NCBI GenBank assembly: GCA_016202785.1
Contig: JACQOC010000117.1
Coordinates: 1-5,048, forward strand
Length of the DNA: 5,048 nt
Reading direction: 5' to 3'
Origin: Candidatus Aenigmatarchaeota archaeon
GTDB taxonomy: Archaea; Aenigmatarchaeota; Aenigmatarchaeia; QMZP01
The position numbers were made by a program, and so were the translations under genes. The notes beneath the pieces were generated by a model that did not search any database, had not been told where the DNA came from, and was given only the letters and a program-made list of their open reading frames with translations. Shown one piece after another: positions 1 to 5,048 of the stretch. Position 1 is the stretch's first letter. Each line of letters starts with the position of its first letter.

Positions 1-207
1 GCCGAGTCCTGCTGGTCGCAGGGCGAAGTGAAACGGGCAGACCATCTTTGCCATGTGCTGAGGGGGACTTTGGACGCAACCCCGGACGAAATCAACGCCA
101 GCCTCCAGCCCGGCCTGCGCAACAAGGTGAGCGTAGAAACTGGTAAAGGCGCGCCGTCAGTGGTTGTAAGGTACTCCTACTTGGAAGGCCTAGTCACAAT
201 AAAATAG
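1..207 (+). CDS. C-terminal fragment of a small Cys-containing protein, probable paralog of the pilin-like gene at 253-797
   Basis: Reading frame 1 is open from the left edge for 68 codons and ends at TAG 205-207; the start lies outside the window. I do not recognise a named family. Visible features are two cysteines (C4 within SCWSQG, and C17 within LCHVL), a segment TPDEINASL (residues 27-35), and a beta-strand-like tail SVVVRYSYLEGLVTIK. The downstream gene has the same order: CYQ, NCYEL, TESDVTDIL, then ILIVTYDLGEKKVRVRG. Both share T-x-x-[DE]-[IV]-x-x-x-L with identical spacing. This suggests tandem paralogs of a small exported, possibly pilin-like family, in which case an N-terminal hydrophobic anchor would lie to the left. 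The gene is followed by a T-rich tract and a new TATA box, so the next gene is probably transcribed separately. Coding status is likely from the open frame and the resemblance; function is unknown. Confidence 0.72.
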   Translation, partial: AESCWSQGEVKRADHLCHVLRGTLDATPDEINASLQPGLRNKVSVETGKGAPSVVVRYSYLEGLVTIK

Positions 208-209
208 CC

Positions 210-218
210 TTTTTCTTT
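210..218 (+). terminator. T-rich archaeal-type termination signal
   Basis: Three bases after the TAG at 205-207 the plus strand reads TTTTTCTTT with no stem-loop before it. Archaeal RNA polymerase is known to terminate at oligo-T tracts without a hairpin. The position between one stop codon and the next gene's TATA box fits termination of the upstream transcript. Assigned from position and composition only. Confidence 0.5.
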
Positions 219-223
219 CCGGA

Positions 224-230
224 TATTATA
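224..230 (+). promoter_or_regulatory. TATA box for the pilin-like gene (leaderless start predicted)
   Basis: TATTATA sits centred 26 bases upstream of the ATG at 253 in otherwise GC-rich DNA. In archaea the TATA box is centred about 26-27 bases before the transcription start, so the transcript would begin at or next to the ATG. The bases before the ATG (AGAATAGAGTAT) contain no good Shine-Dalgarno sequence, which agrees with a leaderless mRNA and supports 253 rather than 336 as the true start. Confidence 0.55.
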
Positions 231-252
231 GCCGTCGACCAGAATAGAGTAT

Positions 253-797
253 ATGAGGGGCATGGAGCTGGAGACCATCGGCCTGTTCATGGTCGCAATC
301 GCCTGGCCCTGCTACTGCTCCTGGTCGGCGGGACCATGCAGGACGTCGCCAAGGGCGCGTTCTGCTTCGCCGGCAAGGCGTTTGCCCCGTCCAGCCTGCC
401 GGCCTATTGCAAAGGCGAATGCATATTCCCGTCCGAAGTGGTGAAGGCGGAAGACAAGGCCGGCATCGCGCGCAAGATCGCTGCTTATTCCATAGCCTGC
501 TACCAAGACAAGCCGTCCTACTGCCCGCAGGCCGGCAACTACTCCAACTGCTACGAGCTGATCATCGAGAAACCGGCCGGCGTCACCGAGAGCGACGTGA
601 CCGACATACTGTACCAGGAAGGCGGCTGCCGGCTGCTGGAGAACGCGCAGGTGCAGACGCCCGCCGGCCTGCAGAACTATTCGCAGCGGTGCGGCGGCAA
701 AGATAACTTGCTCTGGCAGGCCAGCGGCATGGAAAAAATACTTATCGTCACTTACGATTTGGGCGAGAAGAAGGTAAGGGTAAGAGGGGCCGGATAG
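253..797 (+). CDS. Pilin-like Cys-rich membrane-anchored protein, interrupted by an apparent one-base frameshift near 303
   Basis: Two frames join into one sensible protein. Frame 1 from ATG 253 gives MRGMELETIGLFMVAIA; the next frame from CTG 303 continues LALLLLLVGGTMQDVAKG and stays open to TAG 795-797. Joined, this is 181 residues: a very short charged start, a hydrophobic helix (about 9-27) and an exported domain. A Lys/Arg-Gly start with early Glu and a hydrophobic core resembles archaeal class III (prepilin) signals, though the spacing of Glu is one residue off the usual QxSxExxxL pattern if cleaved after Gly3. The domain has eight cysteines (38, 53, 57, 83, 91, 100, 126, 147) and a VTESDVTDIL segment shared in form with the upstream gene. 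Adding one base in GCC-CTG restores the frame. Without it, only 336-797 (153 residues, lacking most of the helix) reads from an ATG. This may be an assembly error or a real lesion. The gene ends one base before the convergent platform gene. Role as a minor pilin or surface subunit is inferred. Confidence 0.75.
733..738 (-). terminator. Possible T6 terminator of the minus-strand platform gene
   Basis: The plus-strand run AAAAAA gives TTTTTT on the minus strand about 60 bases past the platform gene's stop, inside the 3' end of the convergent pilin-like gene. Since only one base separates the two stop codons, any termination signal for the platform gene must lie inside its neighbour. The run also encodes MEKI of the pilin-like protein, so it may be coincidental. 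Confidence 0.25.
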
Positions 798-798
798 T

Positions 799-3000
799 TC
801 AGGTGGGCAGGCAGCCGGTGCCCCCGATGCTGGCTACCTTGCAAATGACTCCGGCGAACATGGCGATGGACACTATCACCACGATGGAATACAGCACCGT
901 GGCGATTATCAGGTAGCGGCCGATGGTGTAGTTCCTGGTGGTGTTGTCGAAGCCGTTCTCCAGGCCGTTAAGGAAGAAGCCCAGCAGGATGACGATTTCC
1001 AGCATGTAGGTGCCTACTACCAGCTGGAACACCGACGGCGGCATCATGGTCTCGAGGTTTAGGCCCTTGATGAACTCCTCTATTCCCAGCTTGACGCCGC
1101 CGCTCCCGCCGATGTTGAGCGCGTTGTTGATCTTGTCGATCGCGTTGCCGATGACATACAGCAGCTGCACGATGAGCACGGCCGTGCCGGCCACGATGCC
1201 GGTGACAAACGGCGCGATGAAGCTCACTTGGAGCTTGGCATTGCTCACCACCTCGTCCAAAATGTCTTTGATCAGCTCCTCCACGCTCCGGGTGCGGGAC
1301 AGGAAGTCGGATATGCTTTTTGTCACCAAGGACACAATCAGCGGGCCTTTTTTCGACGAGGAGGCGATCACCTTCAAGGTGTCATTGATGAGCTTGGACG
1401 GGTACAGCTTGATCAGCCCGGTTTGCTTGTCGAATAGCGCCTGGTCCAGCGTCTGGCCGACCTGCTTCAAGCGGCGCAGCACGGAGGTGAAGAACTCATA
1501 CATCGGCGACTTGGTGTAGCCGTACATCTTGTACTTCCTGGCCACCTCCTCCATGGCGGTTTCGATCGGCACGTTGGTGCTGAGCACGTCGCTCAGCCGG
1601 CTCAGCCCGACAATGAAGTCTGACTCCAGCTGCTTGATGCCGTTCCGGATCTTGACGCGCTGGAACGAGCTGGCGTACAAATGGAACGCCAGGGAGAAGC
1701 CGACCGCCCAGATGATGGACAAGGAAAACAGTATCGCAGTGAAGGCCGGGTTGATGACGCATATCCCCCGTCCGTCGCACGGCAAGGCGTTATATTCCAG
1801 CAGTATGCGCTGCTTCCATAGGCCGGGAGTGGAACCATTGCCCGTATATATTACCCAATCGCTGGCCAGCGACAGCATGTAAGCCAGGCCGGGAAACACC
1901 AGCAGCAGGAAAATGGCAAGCGAGATCGGCCGCACCGGGATCAGCACCTTTTTGCCGTCCTTGCCCTTGAACATGATCTTGCCGGGCGGCGGCAGCTCCG
2001 GGTGCCGGCTAATATCCGGGTAAGAATAAGCGCCCGGCCGTTTGGAGATGGTGCGGCGCGTGTACCAAAACAGTATTATCGGCAGCACGACGGTATAGCC
2101 GAAGGCGATGAAGAACGGCAGGCTGGGCTTGTCGCCGGACATGAAGATCGCTACCAGCGGGAACATCACCAGGCCCAGAATCGGCATGGTCATGCCCAGG
2201 GTGTGGATGAACAGGGTGGGGGTGCGCAGGTTCCGGCCGTAATCCTTCATCTTCTGGTAGGTCCGTTCCAGTATCAGGTCCAGCGCATCCTGCAACAGCT
2301 TCTTGCGCTTTTCCTCGGAAACCACAGAAGTTATGCCCATCAGCAGCTGGAACGCCTCGATGAAGTCCTTGTCCCATTCCACCCACTTCTTCACGCGGCT
2401 GGTGAAAGCGTCGTCGATCGACTGGTATTTGCCGATCTGCAGGTCCCACATGATCTTCTTCAGGTCGGCGCCAAACGGGCCGGTCGCATGCCGGGCCGCA
2501 AAGCCGATGGCCCCTTCGATGCCCGGATTCTGCCGCAGGTAGATGGCCATGTACAAAACCACCTTGACGCTCTCATCGCTGGCCCTGATCCTGGTCACGT
2601 CGGCCAAAAAGATGGGGTAGGTAAGGGTGTAATAGGAAATTATCAGCGGCAGCGACAGTATCATCAGCTTCAGGGTCATTGACCCGGTCATCAGTATCGG
2701 TATGGCAGCAAGCAGCAACGTAACGATCAGGGTGGCGATGAACAAGGCAAAGACTTGCGCCGGCCTGATCGCCAAGTCGGAGATGAGGATGGCCTTGTCC
2801 AGCTTTTCCGCAAAGCCGTTCGGCGGGTTGAGCTTGAACAGCTTGTAAGCGGCCCGGCATAGGCGCGCGTAGCGGTGCGTGAAGTCCTTCCCCTCCAGCG
2901 CTGATTTTTCCTCCTTCTTGAACTGCTTATACTCCCTGGAGGTGTTCTGGTCGTCGTTTGCTGCCGGTTGCTTGGAAGAAGGCGGGCCGAAAAATCCCAT
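799..3000 (-). CDS. tadC: TadC/FlaJ-like type II/IV secretion platform protein with two T2SSF domains
   Basis: This 733-residue polytopic protein is the membrane platform of an archaeal type IV pilus or related secretion machine; in this family it binds the secretion ATPase in the cytoplasm and supports pilin assembly. Order: basic cytoplasmic N-terminus (1-80), helices at about 81-104 and 109-131, cytoplasmic T2SSF domain 1 (about 140-260, with LRQNPGIEGAIGFAAR and LQIGKYQSIDDAF), helices 262-287 and 293-313, a Pro-rich cytoplasmic stretch (YPDISRHPELPPPG), helix 357-378, an outside loop, helix 418-442, T2SSF domain 2 (about 455-590, with SRLSDVLSTNVPIETAMEEV), helices 592-617, 657-678 and 693-718, and a short outside tail. 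The length and duplicated domain match archaeal rather than bacterial TadC/T2SSF proteins. Of five cysteines, one (C48) is cytoplasmic and four (C408, C414, C720, C730) are predicted outside. The start has a TATA-like box 24 bases upstream and no Shine-Dalgarno. No ATPase partner is visible. The symbol follows the family name; archaellum versus other pilus cannot be decided here. Confidence 0.92.
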   Translation of the reverse strand: MGFFGPPSSKQPAANDDQNTSREYKQFKKEEKSALEGKDFTHRYARLCRAAYKLFKLNPPNGFAEKLDKAILISDLAIRPAQVFALFIATLIVTLLLAAIPILMTGSMTLKLMILSLPLIISYYTLTYPIFLADVTRIRASDESVKVVLYMAIYLRQNPGIEGAIGFAARHATGPFGADLKKIMWDLQIGKYQSIDDAFTSRVKKWVEWDKDFIEAFQLLMGITSVVSEEKRKKLLQDALDLILERTYQKMKDYGRNLRTPTLFIHTLGMTMPILGLVMFPLVAIFMSGDKPSLPFFIAFGYTVVLPIILFWYTRRTISKRPGAYSYPDISRHPELPPPGKIMFKGKDGKKVLIPVRPISLAIFLLLVFPGLAYMLSLASDWVIYTGNGSTPGLWKQRILLEYNALPCDGRGICVINPAFTAILFSLSIIWAVGFSLAFHLYASSFQRVKIRNGIKQLESDFIVGLSRLSDVLSTNVPIETAMEEVARKYKMYGYTKSPMYEFFTSVLRRLKQVGQTLDQALFDKQTGLIKLYPSKLINDTLKVIASSSKKGPLIVSLVTKSISDFLSRTRSVEELIKDILDEVVSNAKLQVSFIAPFVTGIVAGTAVLIVQLLYVIGNAIDKINNALNIGGSGGVKLGIEEFIKGLNLETMMPPSVFQLVVGTYMLEIVILLGFFLNGLENGFDNTTRNYTIGRYLIIATVLYSIVVIVSIAMFAGVICKVASIGGTGCLPT

Positions 3001-3020
3001 AATTTAATTTCGGCACGCCA

Positions 3021-3027
3021 ATAATAA
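3021..3027 (-). promoter_or_regulatory. TATA-like box for the platform gene
   Basis: On the minus strand TTATTAT is centred about 24 bases before the ATG whose A is at 3000. An AT-rich stretch (AAATTAAATT) lies directly before the ATG and could serve as the initiator region. No Shine-Dalgarno is present, so a leaderless or nearly leaderless transcript is expected. Confidence 0.45.
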
Positions 3028-3077
3028 CGCAAAGCCGCATGCGACGCCGCTGGCGCGCATTTTGCCGAACTTCTCAC

Positions 3078-3085
3078 TATAAAAT
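3078..3085 (+). promoter_or_regulatory. TATA box for the PKD surface protein gene
   Basis: TATAAAAT is centred 23-24 bases before the ATG at 3105 and 26-27 bases before a second in-frame ATG at 3108. It is the best TATA match of the three promoters in the window. It lies in the 104-base divergent region shared with the platform gene, whose own box is about 57 bases away on the other strand, so both genes could respond to one regulator binding between them. Confidence 0.55.
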
Positions 3086-3104
3086 TGCCCGCGACCATAG
3101 ATTA

Positions 3105-5048
3105 ATGATGCGTCCGCTGCCGCTCCTGCTTGCCCTGCTGGCCAGCATGCCGCTCGTCCAGGCCGCGGCCAGCTTCAGCTATTCCCCGCAGAGCCCGCAG
3201 GTCGGCCAACAAATAACGTTTACTGGCAGTGTGCGGGATTGCATAATAGACCCCGAATACCGGTGGTATGAAGTCAAAGACAATTCGCTCACGCAGCTTG
3301 GCCAAACGCGTACCGTGACATACGCTTTTAGCGCGGCTGGCGCCCATCTGGTGCGCTATACGACAAAATGTATTGTGGCGCTTCCATGGGATTGGGTACA
3401 GTCGGCAGAAAATACCGTCACCACGCAAAAGAAACCCGAATACCATCTGGAATGCGTCAGCAACAGCTGCCGGAAAGTGGAAGGTGCTGGAACCGATTCC
3501 TGCGACCCGGAAGGGCAGGCCTGCGGAGTTGCGGAAAACAAGCGGCCGGTAGCGCTGTTCGAGGCCAGCCCCAGCCAGCCGTTGGTGAACCAAACCGTTT
3601 CCTTCGACGCCAGCAGCAGCTACGATCCGGACGGCGAGCTGCAGGCCTATTCTTGGGATTTCGGCGACGGCGCGCAGGGCGCCGGAGAAAAGGTGGCGCA
3701 TGCCTACGGCAAGGCCGGCGTCTACACCATAAGGCTGTCGGTAGTTGACGACCGCGACAGCGCGGCCGACGTGGCCAAGCCGCTGGATGTCAAGGCGGCG
3801 CAGGACAACATTCCGGGCAAGCCTGAAGCCCGCTTCAAGTTCCTTCCGGTCAGCCCGAAGGAAAACGACAACGTGGTGTTCGACGCGACCGAATCCAGGG
3901 ATGCGGACGGCCACATTGCCAGCTACTCCTGGGATTTCGGCGACGGTTCAACCGCATCAGGCGTGGCGGCCAGCCATGCGTTTGCCAGGAAAGGCACGTA
4001 TGCGGCCAAGCTTACCGTCACTGACAACAGCAGCAATACGGCAGCGGCCACGGCGGCGGTGAATGTGACGGAGCGCAGCAGCTCCGGCCAGCAGCCAAGC
4101 GCAAATTTCACCTTTACCCCCGCCCAACCGGCGGCTGGCAGCAACGTGTTGTTTGACGCCTCGGCAAGCAGCGACCCCGATGGCAGCATAGCCCGCTATG
4201 ATTGGGATTTCGGCGAGGGCAGCCGGATCGGCGGCGGTGCCGGCTACGTGCGGGTGCAAAACATGTACCGCAACGCTGGTCGGTATAACGTTTCTCTGAC
4301 CGTAACTGACAGCTCCGGCCTGGCAGCGAAGGCGGCGCGCCAAATGGAAGTGATCCAGACCAACCAGCAACCAATCGCCAAACTGTCATTTTCCCCGTTG
4401 AAACCCAGGGCCGGGCAAACCGTATCATTTTCCGCGTCCGGCTCGTCGGATCAGGACGGCAATATAACCGCATACGCATGGGAGTTTGGCGACAGTGGCG
4501 TGGCCAGCGGGCCAACCGCAACCCATGCCTATCAGCAGCCTGGCATTTACCTGGCGTGGCTGAAAGTGGCGGACAATAAAGGCGGCACTGCAACCGAGGA
4601 AAAGCCGGTCGGCGTTTACCCGGAGCTGGCGCTGCAAACCGCACGGTTCAAGCCGAATGCCAACAGCAGCCTGGAAGTAATATTCCGCCTGGCTCTGCCC
4701 ACCGGCATCGGCAACCTGACCGCGTTGGAAACATTATTTTATCCGGGCGATGAAAGCCAGGTGCGAAATTTCTCCGGGCTGCAAACAACTTTTGCGTACG
4801 CCTACCAGAGCGTGGCGAGGTATACCGCAAAGGCCAAAGTGGTGCTGGCCGCGGGCAATAACCGGATCGAGGTGGAAGCCAACGTCACGTTCGACAACCC
4901 CGGCTACAACAATTTCCCGCCCACTGCCATCTTCAGCGTTACACCGCAGCAGCCGCCCATCGGGCTGCCGGCGGTATTTGACGCCAGCGCCTCCTATGAC
5001 CTGGACGGCACGCTCACCAGGTTCGACTGGGACTTCAATGGCGACGGC
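3105..5048 (+). CDS. Secreted multi-PKD-domain surface protein (3' end beyond the window)
   Basis: An unbroken frame of 648 codons runs from ATG 3105 to the right edge with no stop. A Sec signal peptide is clear: MMRPLPLLLALLASMPLVQA, with likely cleavage after residue 20. Then come a divergent PKD-like module (about 22-108, C46 and C89), a four-Cys linker (about 111-146), four canonical PKD domains (about 147-231, 239-323, 329-417, 422-505), a degenerate module (about 507-600), and the beginning of another PKD (605 onward, WDFNGDG at the edge). Canonical domains show DASxSxDPDG, WDFGDG and HAY-x-x-x-G-x-Y-T signatures; domain 3 has WDFGEG and domain 4 WEFGDS. PKD domains are beta-sandwich modules found in archaeal S-layer and adhesion proteins. 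About ten N-x-S/T sequons (for example N162, N320, N395, N453, N537, N593) would allow N-glycosylation. The second ATG at 3108 is an alternative start. An adhesin, S-layer component or surface enzyme is possible; the part that would decide is missing. No transmembrane anchor is visible. Confidence 0.93.
   Translation, partial: MMRPLPLLLALLASMPLVQAAASFSYSPQSPQVGQQITFTGSVRDCIIDPEYRWYEVKDNSLTQLGQTRTVTYAFSAAGAHLVRYTTKCIVALPWDWVQSAENTVTTQKKPEYHLECVSNSCRKVEGAGTDSCDPEGQACGVAENKRPVALFEASPSQPLVNQTVSFDASSSYDPDGELQAYSWDFGDGAQGAGEKVAHAYGKAGVYTIRLSVVDDRDSAADVAKPLDVKAAQDNIPGKPEARFKFLPVSPKENDNVVFDATESRDADGHIASYSWDFGDGSTASGVAASHAFARKGTYAAKLTVTDNSSNTAAATAAVNVTERSSSGQQPSANFTFTPAQPAAGSNVLFDASASSDPDGSIARYDWDFGEGSRIGGGAGYVRVQNMYRNAGRYNVSLTVTDSSGLAAKAARQMEVIQTNQQPIAKLSFSPLKPRAGQTVSFSASGSSDQDGNITAYAWEFGDSGVASGPTATHAYQQPGIYLAWLKVADNKGGTATEEKPVGVYPELALQTARFKPNANSSLEVIFRLALPTGIGNLTALETLFYPGDESQVRNFSGLQTTFAYAYQSVARYTAKAKVVLAAGNNRIEVEANVTFDNPGYNNFPPTAIFSVTPQQPPIGLPAVFDASASYDLDGTLTRFDWDFNGDG
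3168..3428 (+). other. Divergent N-terminal PKD-like module with one cysteine pair
   Basis: Residues about 22-108 of the surface protein keep a PKD outline: FSYSPQSPQVGQQITFTG at the start, a Trp in YRWYEV where WDFGDG normally stands, and TYAFSAAGAHLVRYTT in place of the HAY...G.Y.. strand pair. The acidic DPDG and FGDG residues are missing. C46 and C89 are well placed for a disulfide across the sandwich. Its Trp (54) lies 130 residues before the Trp of the first canonical domain (184), which is one repeat length plus the Cys linker. Confidence 0.6.
3444..3527 (+). other. Four-cysteine linker C-x4-C-x10-C-x6-C between PKD modules
   Basis: Residues about 114-141 of the surface protein include HLECVSNSCRKVEG and AGTDSCDPEGQACG, with cysteines at 117, 122, 133 and 140. 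Short C-x4-C...G-x-G-x-x-x-C...C inserts of this style occur, from general knowledge, in secreted proteins of DPANN archaea and Patescibacteria. Two disulfides would make a compact rigid joint. Metal binding is an alternative but less likely outside the cell. Confidence 0.6.
3543..5048 (+). repeat. Coding tandem repeat of PKD modules, period 273-276 bases
   Basis: The WDFG core falls at regular spacing: TGGGATTTCGGCGA occurs exactly at 3654, 3930 and 4203, a variant (TGGGAGTTTGGCGA) at 4479, and a further core (TGGGACTTCAATGGCGA) at 5028. Intervals are 276, 273, 276 and then 549, which is two periods with a degenerate module in between. Outside the core the copies differ a lot, so the duplications are old; the short identical cores reflect constrained residues. 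Confidence 0.85.
4623..4904 (+). other. Degenerate PKD-like module within the repeat array
   Basis: Residues about 507-600 lack WDFGDG and DPDG but occupy one repeat length between two recognisable PKD domains. The fold signature survives in FAYAYQSVARYTAKAKVVL, which parallels THAYQQPGIYLAWLKVAD of the preceding domain. A loop YPGDESQ stands near where FGDG would be. It would probably be missed or called an interdomain region by profile searches. Confidence 0.55.

Noticed and set aside
296..312. Programmed -1 frameshift in the pilin-like gene
   Set aside because: There is no X-XXY-YYZ slippery heptamer and no evident stem-loop after it; a lost base in the C run is simpler.
1010..1519. Plus-strand open frame with hydrophobic, Ser/Thr-rich translation opposite the second half of the platform gene
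   Set aside because: Its apparent hydrophobicity mirrors the membrane helices coded on the minus strand; no promoter or start signal is seen.
1838..1858. AT-rich patch with TATATATTA inside the platform gene, promoter-like
   Set aside because: It encodes part of the outside loop (WVIYTGNG), and no credible gene starts near it on either strand.
2002..2682. Long plus-strand open frame (226 codons) antisense to the platform gene
   Set aside because: It lies wholly inside a well-supported gene, its translation is rich in His/Gln/Arg/Gly with no hydrophobic or domain pattern, and GC-rich coding DNA often leaves the opposite frame open.
3036..3043. Palindrome CGCATGCG between the divergent promoters
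   Set aside because: Perfect 8-base palindromes are expected many times by chance in 5 kb, and the symmetry does not extend outward.
3102..3914. Long minus-strand open frame (270 codons) opposite the PKD gene
   Set aside because: The plus strand in this stretch encodes a signal peptide and PKD domains without a break; the minus frame has no recognisable motif and no promoter-like start.
4114..4644. Minus-strand open frame (176 codons) opposite PKD domains 3 and 4
   Set aside because: Arg/Pro/Cys-rich translation typical of an antisense shadow of GC-rich DNA.
1..5048. tRNA, rRNA, CRISPR array, insertion sequence or riboswitch
   Set aside because: No direct repeats with spacers, no transposase-like frame, no terminal inverted repeats and no RNA-gene signature were seen; almost all of the window is accounted for by four protein genes.

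Overview
The window most likely comes from an archaeon, probably of the DPANN group (Diapherotrites/Micrarchaeota-like), with GC-rich DNA. Three things point there. The 733-residue membrane protein carries two T2SSF halves in one chain, as archaeal FlaJ/TadC proteins do. All three visible gene starts have a TATA-like box 23-26 bases upstream of the ATG and no convincing Shine-Dalgarno, as expected of leaderless archaeal mRNAs. The small secreted proteins look like archaeal pilin-like proteins. The exact lineage is inferred, not shown.

Layout: (1) 1-207, the 3' end of a plus-strand gene for a small Cys-containing protein. (2) 208-252, a T-rich termination signal followed by a TATA box. (3) 253-797, a pilin-like, Cys-rich, membrane-anchored protein on the plus strand. 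Its N-terminal hydrophobic segment is split from the rest by an apparent one-base deletion near 303. It shares a C-terminal layout with gene 1, so the two look like tandem paralogs. (4) 799-3000, a minus-strand TadC/FlaJ-like platform protein, convergent with gene 3 and only one base from it. (5) 3001-3104, a divergent promoter region with one TATA box per direction. (6) 3105-5048, a plus-strand secreted protein of tandem PKD domains that runs off the right edge with no stop (648 codons visible).

Taken together this reads as a cell-surface locus: an inner-membrane pilus platform, small pilin-like substrates and a large PKD surface protein. No secretion ATPase (TadA/FlaI-like) or prepilin peptidase lies in the window, so a functional link is inference. 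A shared theme is an even number of cysteines in the exported parts of the complete proteins: 8 in the pilin-like protein, 4 predicted outside in the platform protein, 6 in the N-terminal part of the PKD protein. This suggests a disulfide-stabilised envelope. No RNA genes, mobile elements or CRISPR arrays were seen.
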